Positions 8,902-16,120 of a DNA stretch of 41,182 nt are shown piece after piece; the first letter of the stretch is position 1, and each line of letters begins with the position of its first letter. The DNA lies in assembly GCA_029938185.1 (NCBI GenBank), contig JAOZVK010000003.1, positions 1 through 41,182 of the forward strand, read 5' to 3'. The notes under the pieces are model-generated. The model was not told the DNA's origin. It searched no databases and was given only the letters and a program-made list of their open reading frames with translations. Both the position numbers and the translations under genes were made by a program. This DNA is from Bacteroidales bacterium (GTDB taxonomy: Bacteria > Bacteroidota > Bacteroidia > Bacteroidales > JAOZVK01).

Positions 8902-9666
8902 ATGGCAACAGTTGATAATATACTACTGAAAGATATAACTTTCTCTGGTCTTGATATATTCACTTTGGAAAATCTATTTGAAATTTCATCACTATCTCAC
9001 AAATCGACAGAAATTGCTTTACGTTTATTGAACGACAACGATTTAATTCTAAAAATTGAAAAGGGAAAATATTGCAAATTTGATTTCAAAGATGAACTTG
9101 TAATTGGCAATTTTTTGAGCAGAGACGGAGGAATTGCTTATTGGACAGCAATGAATTACCACGGTCTGACAGAGCAAATTTCAAATACTATTTTTGTTCA
9201 AACATCTTATAAAAAACCAAGAAAGACAATTTTTGGAACTAAATATGTTTTTGTTCAAATAAAACCTGAAAAATTAACAGGATACAAAACCTTAGGATAC
9301 GGTAATCACCAGTACAGAATAAGTGATTTAGAAAAAACTATTGTGGATTGTTTTGATTTGCCAAATCATTCAGGTGGTTATCCAGAAGTTATCAAAGCCT
9401 TTGCCAATGCTGATATAAAAGCAAGAAAATTAGTAAGATACTGCAAAGCAATCAACAATATCTCTGTTGTAAAACGTTTAGCTTATCTTACTGAATTGTT
9501 ATGTAAAAAAAATATGGAGTATTTTATAGATTATGCTTTGTCAGTAAGAAATAAAAAATACAATTTATTTGAACATAATGGAGAACAAAAAGGTAAAGGA
9601 CTAAAAAAATGGCGATTGATTTTAAATATGAACGATGATGAAATTCTTGAAATTGCAAATTCATAG
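8902..9666 (+). CDS. abiEi: AbiEi-family antitoxin / transcriptional repressor
   Basis: Antitoxin of a type IV AbiE toxin-antitoxin system, which in this family also represses its operon. The 254 residues start with a winged-helix segment (LENLFEISSLSHKSTEIALRLL, then LKIEKGKY). The AbiEi core follows with AYWTAMNYHGLTEQI, then FVQTSYKKP and ISDLEKTIVDCFDLP (about residues 75-155). This YW..L..HGLTEQ / EKTIVDCL pattern is characteristic of COG5340-type antitoxins. It lies inside the module A cas operon between cas7 and cas5, preceded by its own inverted-repeat operator. It is separated from its toxin gene by the dispersed repeat at 9667-9878, whereas abiEi and abiEii usually touch or overlap. 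Confidence 0.85.
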   Translation: MATVDNILLKDITFSGLDIFTLENLFEISSLSHKSTEIALRLLNDNDLILKIEKGKYCKFDFKDELVIGNFLSRDGGIAYWTAMNYHGLTEQISNTIFVQTSYKKPRKTIFGTKYVFVQIKPEKLTGYKTLGYGNHQYRISDLEKTIVDCFDLPNHSGGYPEVIKAFANADIKARKLVRYCKAINNISVVKRLAYLTELLCKKNMEYFIDYALSVRNKKYNLFEHNGEQKGKGLKKWRLILNMNDDEILEIANS

Positions 9667-9878
9667 TTAAGTACTGTTATAAAGGTTTTTCGACATTTAC
9701 TTATTCATAACTTACTGATTAAATTATCTTTGTAAGGTCTTCGACCTATTTAATATTGCTTACGCAAGATATATAATAAACGGTATTTCAAAAAGTAAGC
9801 TCAATACTAAATAGGTAAAAACTTTTGTATGGGTGCTTACTAATGCGTAAACAACTATAAATAGGTCGAAGACCTTAA
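9667..9878. repeat. Composite of the ~105-bp dispersed repeat between abiEi and abiEii
   Basis: Begins right after the abiEi stop with a forward-type start (TAAGTACTGTTATAAAGGTT, then TTTCGACATTT). It continues with a reverse-type hairpin end (TAAGGTCTTCGACCTATTTA, 9733-9752) and ends with a forward-type hairpin end (TAAATAGGTCGAAGACCTTA, 9858-9877). It looks like nested or inverted insertions of the element, and it accounts for most of the unusual gap inside the TA operon. Confidence 0.65.
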
Positions 9879-9898
9879 AACTAAAATACTAAGAACAA

Positions 9899-10754
9899 AT
9901 GATAGAACAAAGAGAAATATTTGAACATAATGAAAGCCTCGGAGTACCACCTACAACAATTGATAAAGATTGGATACTTGGTCATTTTTTAAATGCAATG
10001 TTCCAATTTGAAGACATAAAGCACAATTTTGTTTTCAAAGGCGGTACATGCTTGAAGAAAGGTTATTTTCCAGATTATAGATTTTCTGAAGATTTGGATT
10101 TTACCCTTTTGGATAATCAATTTTTAGTTGATAAAAAACTAATAAATAAACTCATCAAACTTACTACACAAAATAGTGCTGCAAAGTTCTATTGTGAAAG
10201 TATAAAGGAGCAAATATATAAAGATATTAAACAAGGATATGAAGTGATAATTAAGTTTTGGGGTGCCAACCATAAACCGAATCAAAGACCATTACCACCA
10301 AAACGTTGGCAAACAAAAATTAAATTAGATATTAATTTTACTGAAAAGTTACTTTGTGTTCCTTTACTTAAAAAAATTATACATCCTTTATTCTGATGAA
10401 ATCAAAATTACGAGTTCTGTTCCTACTTATTCATATTTTGAGATTGTAGCAGAAAAACTTCGTACACTTGTACAAAGAAATCGTCCAAGAGATGTCTATG
10501 ATAATTGGTACTTTTCCAATAATATAAAATCGAAAGATTTTATTGAAATTAGAAAAATATTGATGGAGAAAGCCAAAAATAAGGATGTAAATATTTCGAA
10601 TGTAAATCAATTTGTAAATGATAAAAAGAGGAAAAAAAATAAACGTGCATGGGAAAGTAGCTTAAAACATCAAATTTCTGAAAAAAATCTTCCTGAATTT
10701 GATATTGCTTATGATAATTTATATCCATTTATAAAAAATATTTTAAACTCTTAA
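9899..10754 (+). pseudogene. abiEii: AbiEii-family nucleotidyltransferase toxin, frameshifted
   Basis: AbiEii/MenA-type toxins are nucleotidyltransferases. The first frame (9899-10396) has the conserved FVFKGGTCLKKGY and FSEDLDFTL motifs with the catalytic D-x-D. The second frame (to 10754) continues the family with YFEIVAEKLRTLVQRNRPRDVYD. Frame 1 runs off at HPLF-stop, while frame 2 picks up at YSDEIKI. Removing one T from the TTT at 10387-10389 would restore HPYSDEIKI. The gene therefore carries a +1 frameshift in mid-protein, unless this is a sequencing error or slippage site. A truncated first half retains the active site but probably not function. It ends 4 bp before the cas5 ATG. Confidence 0.8.
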
Positions 10755-10758
10755 AAAA

Positions 10759-11532
10759 ATGCAAAAACTAATATCAATAGATTTATATGCAGATTTTGGA
10801 ATGTTAAAAAAGCCTGATACTAACGAGCCTGTTTACTTAACATTTAATATGCTACATAAACCTGCCTTGCTCGGAATTTTGGGTGCAATAATAGGATTAG
10901 AAGGTTTTAAAGAAAAAGGAAAATTGCCCGAATATTATGAAAAACTAAAAGATTTAAAAATAGGAATTGAACCCTTGAAACATGAAAACGGAAATTTTCA
11001 AAAAACTACTTTAAAATACAATAATGCAACAGGCTTTGCAAATAAAGCTGATGGAAATTCAGGTGCAACTCTAAATATTGAAGAACAATTTTTAATTGCC
11101 CCAGCATATCGTTGTTATTTTTTATTGAATACTGAAAATAATAATCATCAAAAAATTGACACAAATTTATCAAATTATTATGCAGAGTTTTTGCCTTATC
11201 TTGGAAAAAATGAATTTTCTGTTTGGTGGGAGGATTATCGTGAATATAATGAAACCAAGGATTTTAATTTTTCAAAAGAATATAAAATTGGAAGTCTCTT
11301 TTATAAAAATGAAGCTGTAAGTAATCATATTGCAAAAGCGATAGGAAGGGCAATGAGAAAAGAATTAAAAAACAGATTTGTATATTTTGAACGGCTTCCT
11401 GTTTTTTATAATGAAATACTTTTTCAATATGAATACAATGATTTTGTTTATACAAATGCACGTTTTAACGAAAAACTAAAAATTGAAAAACTAAAAATTA
11501 TTGATAATCAAACTTTAATTCAATTGTTTTAA
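10759..11532 (+). CDS. cas5: Cas5, type I-B (module A)
   Basis: RAMP protein that caps the 5' handle of the crRNA in Cascade. It has 257 residues. The Cas5b signature lies at the N-terminus: KLISIDLYADFGMLKKPDTN, then FNMLHKPALLGILGAIIGLEGF. This matches AHFKKPETN...TKTALIGLIGAVLGIE in the module D Cas5. A mid-region NATGFANKADGNSGAT is probably the thumb loop. The start is only 4 bp after the abiEii stop, so translation may now depend on transcription through the AbiE cassette. That would link this Cascade subunit to toxin-antitoxin expression. Confidence 0.87.
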   Translation: MQKLISIDLYADFGMLKKPDTNEPVYLTFNMLHKPALLGILGAIIGLEGFKEKGKLPEYYEKLKDLKIGIEPLKHENGNFQKTTLKYNNATGFANKADGNSGATLNIEEQFLIAPAYRCYFLLNTENNNHQKIDTNLSNYYAEFLPYLGKNEFSVWWEDYREYNETKDFNFSKEYKIGSLFYKNEAVSNHIAKAIGRAMRKELKNRFVYFERLPVFYNEILFQYEYNDFVYTNARFNEKLKIEKLKIIDNQTLIQLF

Positions 11533-11580
11533 GTCTACTTTACAAACATAAAACTACTTGATAATTAACACATTCACAAA

Positions 11581-11635
11581 GTCCCATCGGGACGACCTAT
11601 TGATAGCCCCGTATGTAGCAAAGCCAAATGCGGGG
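11581..11635. repeat. Two small hairpin repeats (REP-like)
   Basis: GTCCC-ATC-GGGAC (11581-11593) has a 5-bp stem and 3-nt loop. It is followed by CCCCGTAT...ATGCGGGG (11607-11635), an 8-bp stem with one G-T pair. These GC-rich palindromes stand out from the AT-rich background and directly precede the small ORF at 11694. They resemble the palindromes associated with Y1/RAYT transposases. Confidence 0.55.
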
Positions 11636-11693
11636 AAAAAAAAGTTTAAAAGTCCTTTATTTTAATAAAATTTAGAAAAAATTATTATACAAA

Positions 11694-12134
11694 ATGCAAA
11701 AATACGTAAATCAACTAATTGGAGACATACACAAAGCAAAAAATAATGTTCCAGCAAAACCATACTACGAAGTACCTCCCGAAATGGAAGGTATTGAATA
11801 TATTTTGGAGTGGGAAAACAATCCTGAAATACTTATGAGTAAACTATTTAAGCTTGAAAGCTATTTATTTCCACCAACAGATAAGCTTAATACTATACAA
11901 ATGCAGGCAATTACCGATGCTATACTTGAAATGTGGGCTGTATTTAATTTCGAGGCAACTTTTCCAGACAAACTACCTGTGTTGTATCAATACGAACAAC
12001 TTGTAAAACAATTAGATAAAAAGGTAAGGTGGACAAGTGAAGGAGTAAATGTATTTTGGTCATGGTGCGATATAGAGCCAAAAACATGCCCTTTTCCAGA
12101 AGAGTTTTGCGATTGTAAAGATTTGCCCGATTAA
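11694..12134 (+). CDS. Small Cys-motif protein of unknown function (copy 1 of a 3-copy family)
   Basis: 146 residues, no recognised domain. It is clearly homologous to the two identical 143-residue proteins at 20471 and 38806. Shared features are the start (M..Y...LI.D...A), an FPP(T/L)(D/T)KLN motif near residue 60, a W..FNF...FPD.LP region, and a C-terminal Cys cluster C.FP.E(F/Y)C.C.D that could bind a metal. The Cys ending reads CPFPEEFCDC. It sits between cas5 and cas6 of module A. Its TAA stop forms the outer edge of a ~105-bp dispersed repeat, as in all three copies. Function unknown; accessory cargo of the repeat/transposase elements is as likely as a CRISPR role. Confidence 0.7.
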   Translation: MQKYVNQLIGDIHKAKNNVPAKPYYEVPPEMEGIEYILEWENNPEILMSKLFKLESYLFPPTDKLNTIQMQAITDAILEMWAVFNFEATFPDKLPVLYQYEQLVKQLDKKVRWTSEGVNVFWSWCDIEPKTCPFPEEFCDCKDLPD

Positions 12135-12236
12135 GGTCTTCGACCTATTTATAGTTGCTTACACATTAGTATAAAAACAACTTTATCAGAAAGTTACGAA
12201 TAAGTAAATGTCGAAAAACTTTTGTAAGACTACTTA
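12132..12236 (-). repeat. ~105-bp dispersed repeat, copy 4 (reverse)
   Basis: Starts TAAGGTCTTCGACCTATTTA, its TAA being the stop of the preceding ORF, and ends TTTTGTAAGACTACTTA. It lies between the small ORF and cas6. Confidence 0.75.
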
Positions 12237-12309
12237 ATAAAAAAAGTAATTTTTAAAAATCTATTTTTTTTATATACTTACTGGATATTTTTCAAATAAC
12301 ATTAATTCA

Positions 12310-12981
12310 ATGAGAATACATTTAAAATTATCAAAAAATACAAAACTTGTACCTTATAGTCACCAACATAAACTTGTGGGAGCTATACACAAATGGCTTG
12401 GCAAAAATGATTTGCATGGAAAAATATCTTTATATTCATTTTCTCGCTTGCAAGGTGGCAGTAGCAATAAAAAAGGTCTTGATTTCAAGAATGGAGCAAA
12501 TTGGTTTGTTAGTTTCTATAACGATGATTTTTTGAAAGATATAGTTTTTGGTTTAATGAAAGACAAGCCAGAGATTTTTAACGGTATGCAGGTTGAAACT
12601 GTCACAATTCAAGAAACACCGGATTTTACTAATACCACTTATTTCAAAATAGCAAGTCCTATCCTGATAAAGAGAAACGATGGGGGTTTTATAAAGCATT
12701 TTTTGTATACCGACAAAGAAGCACCCGAACTGCTTACTGAAACACTCCGCAGCAAAATGCAACAAGTAGGTTTAACAGATGATAGTTTGAAAATAGAATT
12801 TGACACCAATTACTCTAAAGCATCTGCCAAACTAATAGACTACAAAGGAATTAAAAACAAAACAAGTTGGTGTCCAGTTATAATTCACAGAAAACCAGAA
12901 ACTAAAGCTTTTGCTTGGAACGTGGGAGTGGGGGAATTCTACTGGTGTGGGTTTTGGGGCGTTAATTTAGGTTTTATTTAA
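12310..12981 (+). CDS. cas6: Cas6 crRNA endonuclease, C-terminal glycine loop frameshifted (module A)
   Basis: Cas6 cuts pre-crRNA within the repeat. The N-terminal part is intact and nearly identical to the copy at 30046 (LVGAIHKWLGKNDLHGKISL, then YSFSRLQGG). Near the end the intact copy reads GVGSSTGVGFGALI, the Cas6 glycine-rich loop. This copy reads GVGEFYWCGFWGVNLGFI. The DNA shows one extra base in the G-run (GTGGGGGAATTC versus GTGGGGAGTTC) near 12930, plus several substitutions. The glycine loop that contacts the crRNA repeat is lost, so this Cas6 is probably impaired. Module A could depend on the second Cas6. The next gene, cas3, starts 10 bp after the stop. Confidence 0.85.
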   Translation: MRIHLKLSKNTKLVPYSHQHKLVGAIHKWLGKNDLHGKISLYSFSRLQGGSSNKKGLDFKNGANWFVSFYNDDFLKDIVFGLMKDKPEIFNGMQVETVTIQETPDFTNTTYFKIASPILIKRNDGGFIKHFLYTDKEAPELLTETLRSKMQQVGLTDDSLKIEFDTNYSKASAKLIDYKGIKNKTSWCPVIIHRKPETKAFAWNVGVGEFYWCGFWGVNLGFI

Positions 12982-12991
12982 ATATTTGTAT

Positions 12992-15430
12992 ATGAAAAAC
13001 AAGATTAATAGTTATTATAATAAAATATTAGAATTTCCGCCTTACGAATATCAAGCAGAAGTAGCTGAATTGTTATTATCTGGAAAAAATATTATTCTAT
13101 CGGTGCCAACTGGTGCAGGGAAAACTTGGGCTTCGATAATACCATTTTTAATTGCAAAACAAGATGAATCAATAAATTTCCCTCAAAAATTAATATACAG
13201 TTTGCCATTGCGAACATTAACTAATTCTATTCATCAAGACATAACAAAAACTTTAGAAAAATTTCAAGAATTTAATGATTTAGCCTCAAAACAAACAGGA
13301 GAATACAGTAATGATAAATATTTTGAGAAAGATATTGTTTTTTCAACAATCGACCAGACACTCAGCAACTTTCTTTCATTTCCATTAACGCTCTCCAAAC
13401 AACAAGCAAATATTAATGCAGGTGCAGTAATTGGCAGTTACTTAGTATTCGATGAGTTTCATTTATTAGACCCAAATCTTTCAATGGCTACAACTCTCGG
13501 CACACTAAGAATGTTATTAAATTTGACAAGGTTTTGCATAATGACAGCAACAATGAGCGATGAATTTATTAATTTCATACAAAATGAAAGTGGACTTGAA
13601 AATATTGAAATTGTAACTTTAAACAATTTTCCTAATGATATTCCTAAAATTAAATCATTAATAGCTCCGAAAAATGTGACAAAAAAAGAAATAATAATTT
13701 CAAAAGATACTATCAATGCAGAAAATATTATAAAGTTGCACAAAAACAAAACAATTGTAATTTGTAATCGTGTTGAAACTGCTCAAAGTTTATTTGTTGA
13801 AATTGAAAAAATCAAAAACCCGGGAACTAAATTATTTTGTATTCACGGACGCTTTTTTGATAAAGACCGCAAGGAAAAAGAGGAAAAAGTAAAAGAATAT
13901 TTCGAAAAAGACAGTAAAAAAAATGCGATACTAATATCTACGCAAGTTATTGAAGCTGGTATGGATATTTCATGCGAAGTTTTGCATACGCAAGTGTCGC
14001 CAGTAAATTCATTTTTGCAAAGAGTTGGGCGTTGTGCAAGATACGCAAACGAAACAGGAAAAATATTTGTTTACGACATATTAACTCTTGATGAAAAGTT
14101 GAAATTAAAAGATACACTTTCAGGTGATAATTTTGATAAAAATGAAATTAAAAAACTAAATAACAAATATTTACCATACAATCAAAATTTATGTGAAAAA
14201 ACTTTTGAAATATTGAGAATAACTCCAAACATTGATGAAAAAGTTGCAGAAAGTTTAGTAAATGAAATAATGACTCCGCAGGAACAAGAAGATACTGATA
14301 ATATAAAAAGTAATCTATTCAATCAAGTTGAAATTAGAAAATCATGGAATGATTGCGAGAAAAATAATTACCGAAATACAATAAGAGATATTCAAAATGT
14401 TGATTTGGTAATTATTAATAATGAAATTAAAAATGATGTTGCTTTACAACCTTATAGTTACGAATGTATTGGACTTTATAAATGGACTTTTATAGGTAAA
14501 TGGAAAAAGATTATAAAAGAAGATTATAATTCAGAAAATGATGATTATCCTGTTTTAAAACGTGGAGAAAATAATATTTTTGATTTTGGAGAGGAAGAAT
14601 ATAAATTGGAACAAGCTGATTATGATAACATCACTGATAGTAGGTTTTATATAAATTCAGATTTTTTTAATTATGACGGCAAAATTGGTTTGAATTTTAT
14701 TAAAATAGGAAATGAAGTATCAAGTAAATCTATTCAAAATGATAAAAATGAGGATTTTAAACCCTTAAAATCAGATACTTTTATTGAACATAATACAACG
14801 ATGTTAAATTATTACCGAGAAAATTTCAAACCTAAAATGAATTTCATTATCAAAGAATTACCTAAATTTATGCAAGTTGAAAATATTGACTTCAACAAAT
14901 TGATTGAAATAATGATTGTAATGCACGATTACGGTAAATTGAACAAAGATTGGCAAACTCCAATAAAAAAATATCAAAGCTTAAAAACAGGAGAAGTAAT
15001 AACAGAGGCTTTGGCACATAGCGATTTTGATAGAACAAAGCCAGATGATATTGAGTTAAGCAAAAAATGTGGCAAACGCCCTGAACATTCAGCAATTGGA
15101 GCATTTGCTTTATATGTAATGCTGAATAGACAAGGGTATGAGGAAAAATTAATTGACCCTGTATGCAGTGCAATTTCCAAGCATCATAATGCAGGAACTA
15201 TTGTAAAAAAAATAAAAGGATATTCTGTAACGAAAAATGATTATAATTCAATTGAAAATTTATTAAAGGATATTAAATTCAGCATGAGACCACTTTCTGA
15301 ATTGAAAGATAAGAGTTTTGCTTTTTCACTATATTCTGACGACAAAAAAATTAAACAAGAAATTTTAGAATTTCTATTATCAAGAATATTAAGAATTTGC
15401 GACCAACGAGCAACTGAAAACATAAAATAA
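12992..15430 (+). CDS. cas3: Cas3 helicase-nuclease with C-terminal HD domain (module A)
   Basis: ATP-dependent helicase and nuclease recruited by Cascade to shred target DNA. I use the ATG at 12992 rather than the TTG at 12986. Superfamily 2 motifs appear first: Walker A SVPTGAGKT (about 38-46), DEFH (about 154-157), TATMS, STQVIEAGMDIS and QRVGRCAR. The HD nuclease lies at the C-terminal end: MHDYGKLNKDW (about 642-652), EHSAIGAF and ISKHHNAG. Most Cas3 proteins, including the module D copy, have HD first. The reversed order marks this as a different lineage. All catalytic motifs are present. It follows cas6 by 10 bp and is the last cas gene of module A. Confidence 0.92.
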   Translation: MKNKINSYYNKILEFPPYEYQAEVAELLLSGKNIILSVPTGAGKTWASIIPFLIAKQDESINFPQKLIYSLPLRTLTNSIHQDITKTLEKFQEFNDLASKQTGEYSNDKYFEKDIVFSTIDQTLSNFLSFPLTLSKQQANINAGAVIGSYLVFDEFHLLDPNLSMATTLGTLRMLLNLTRFCIMTATMSDEFINFIQNESGLENIEIVTLNNFPNDIPKIKSLIAPKNVTKKEIIISKDTINAENIIKLHKNKTIVICNRVETAQSLFVEIEKIKNPGTKLFCIHGRFFDKDRKEKEEKVKEYFEKDSKKNAILISTQVIEAGMDISCEVLHTQVSPVNSFLQRVGRCARYANETGKIFVYDILTLDEKLKLKDTLSGDNFDKNEIKKLNNKYLPYNQNLCEKTFEILRITPNIDEKVAESLVNEIMTPQEQEDTDNIKSNLFNQVEIRKSWNDCEKNNYRNTIRDIQNVDLVIINNEIKNDVALQPYSYECIGLYKWTFIGKWKKIIKEDYNSENDDYPVLKRGENNIFDFGEEEYKLEQADYDNITDSRFYINSDFFNYDGKIGLNFIKIGNEVSSKSIQNDKNEDFKPLKSDTFIEHNTTMLNYYRENFKPKMNFIIKELPKFMQVENIDFNKLIEIMIVMHDYGKLNKDWQTPIKKYQSLKTGEVITEALAHSDFDRTKPDDIELSKKCGKRPEHSAIGAFALYVMLNRQGYEEKLIDPVCSAISKHHNAGTIVKKIKGYSVTKNDYNSIENLLKDIKFSMRPLSELKDKSFAFSLYSDDKKIKQEILEFLLSRILRICDQRATENIK

Positions 15431-15443
15431 TCAAAAAATAGTT

Positions 15444-15486
15444 CCTATTATATTTTCTCTTTTTTAATATATTCGCAATATTTTTG
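15444..15486 (+). promoter_or_regulatory. Promoter with CCT-flanked match to the downstream crRNA-like guide
   Basis: TATTTTTG (15479-15486) is a perfect Bacteroidetes -7 box (TAnnTTTG). Upstream, CCT (15444-15446) is followed by ATTATATTTT (15447-15456). This is identical to the first 10 nt after GGAATTGAAAA in the downstream element. Allowing one mismatch, the match runs through 18 positions, though the later part is a T-run. The match covers the -33 region, where no good TTTG box is seen. Layout fits a type I target: PAM 5' of the protospacer on the same strand as the guide. Confidence 0.6.
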
Positions 15487-15491
15487 TAAAA

Positions 15492-15564
15492 CTAAAAAGC
15501 AGGCAGTTCGGAATTGAAAAATTATATTTTGTCTTTTTAATTGAACCATATGCTTGTTTTTTAG
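15492..15564 (+). ncRNA. crRNA-like guide element L1 (CreA/CreR-like candidate)
   Basis: The outer arms CTAAAAAGCAGGCA (15492-15505) and TGCTTGTTTTTTAG (15551-15564) pair over 14 bp with two G-U pairs. Inside lie GGAATTGAAAA (15510-15520), a ~15-nt AT-rich guide, and TTTAATTGAACCAT (15536-15549). The two inner sequences resemble the 3' and 5' halves of a type I-B CRISPR repeat, and ATTGAAAA fits the 8-nt crRNA 5' handle. The first 10 guide nt match the promoter site at 15447-15456 after CCT. The expected transcription start (~15493) falls at the first arm. Element L2 at 29943 has the same plan with different arms and guide. It could repress its own promoter and the ORF at 15590. Expression is unproven. 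Confidence 0.55.
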
Positions 15565-15589
15565 TTTCTTGATATATGAAAATTACAGA

Positions 15590-15994
15590 ATGAATAAAAT
15601 TGAAAAATTAATACAATTGCGTGATGATATTTTTGCATGGGCAGAAATAGAATTGAAAGATACAATCGTATTCAATACTGATGCGAATATGGAAATACTA
15701 ATAAATAAGAGAGGCTTAAAACATACTTTAAAAGGAAAAAGCTACAAAAAGGTTGATATGCTTGAAAAAAATGAAGCAACAATTATGTCTGTTAAATATT
15801 TGAACCATTTTCTTGAAAGTTCTAAGTATGTTAGATTTGAAGAGGATAGCAGACAAAGAAACAATCTTATAGGCTTTCATATTTTTGCAAATATTTTCAA
15901 CTATAAAGAGAATAAATATAATGTTAAAATAATAGTAAGGGAAACAAAAGAGAAAGTTTATTTTTATGACCAAGCATTATTTGAAAAAAAATAA
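15590..15994 (+). CDS. Small protein resembling phage-type BECR RNase fold; candidate toxin
   Basis: 134 residues from the ATG at 15590 (MNKIEKLIQL); the TTG start at 15554 would run through the crRNA-like element. The pattern LKHTLKG, then a helix, LNHFLESSKYV, then NNLIGFHIF and YNVKIIVRETKEKVYFYDQ resembles the PBECR families. These are phage/MuF-associated barnase-EndoU-ColicinE5/D-RelE-like putative RNases. No single catalytic motif can be read with certainty; His residues in LKHT and GFHI are candidates. It lies 26 bp after the crRNA-like element and 126 bp before cas8a of module B, and its stop codon falls in the duplicated leader. It could be the toxin of a CreTA-like unit or an ordinary accessory gene. 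Confidence 0.45.
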   Translation: MNKIEKLIQLRDDIFAWAEIELKDTIVFNTDANMEILINKRGLKHTLKGKSYKKVDMLEKNEATIMSVKYLNHFLESSKYVRFEEDSRQRNNLIGFHIFANIFNYKENKYNVKIIVRETKEKVYFYDQALFEKK

Positions 15995-16120
15995 CCCGAC
16001 CACCGAGCATCTTACGTGTTTTCGGTTAGTAGGGTCGGGGTTTATGGTACCGAGCATCTAACGTGTTTTCGGTTATACTAATGCAAATTTACAACTATAT
16101 AATATAAAAATCAAATTTTA
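15991..16120 (+). promoter_or_regulatory. Structured leader before cas8a, duplicated at 21214
   Basis: About 130 bp that recurs before the WYL regulator gene with roughly 93% identity, up to and including the start ATGAAAGAA. It contains CCCGAC...GTCGGG enclosing ACCGA...TCGGT, then a second ACCGAGCATCTAACGTGTTTTCGGTTA unit 47 bp on. The GC-rich nested palindromes stand out. It is a candidate shared operator or structured 5' UTR co-regulating modules B and C. Confidence 0.6.

Noticed and set aside
10356-10754. Separate gene for the second half of AbiEii
   Set aside because: The first ~14 residues of this ORF are out-of-frame reading of the AbiEii region and the rest continues AbiEii. One frameshifted gene is simpler.
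12553-12765. Antisense ORFs inside cas6 (also 30289-30501)
   Set aside because: They appear in both copies only because the DNA is nearly identical; they are shadow frames of cas6.
15991-16085. Two 27-bp ACCGAGCATCT..ACGTGTTTTCGGTTA units 47 bp apart as a mini CRISPR array
   Set aside because: Only two units, the interval is about 20 bp, and the same interval sequence is repeated in the second leader at 21214. Spacers would differ. It is a structured leader instead.
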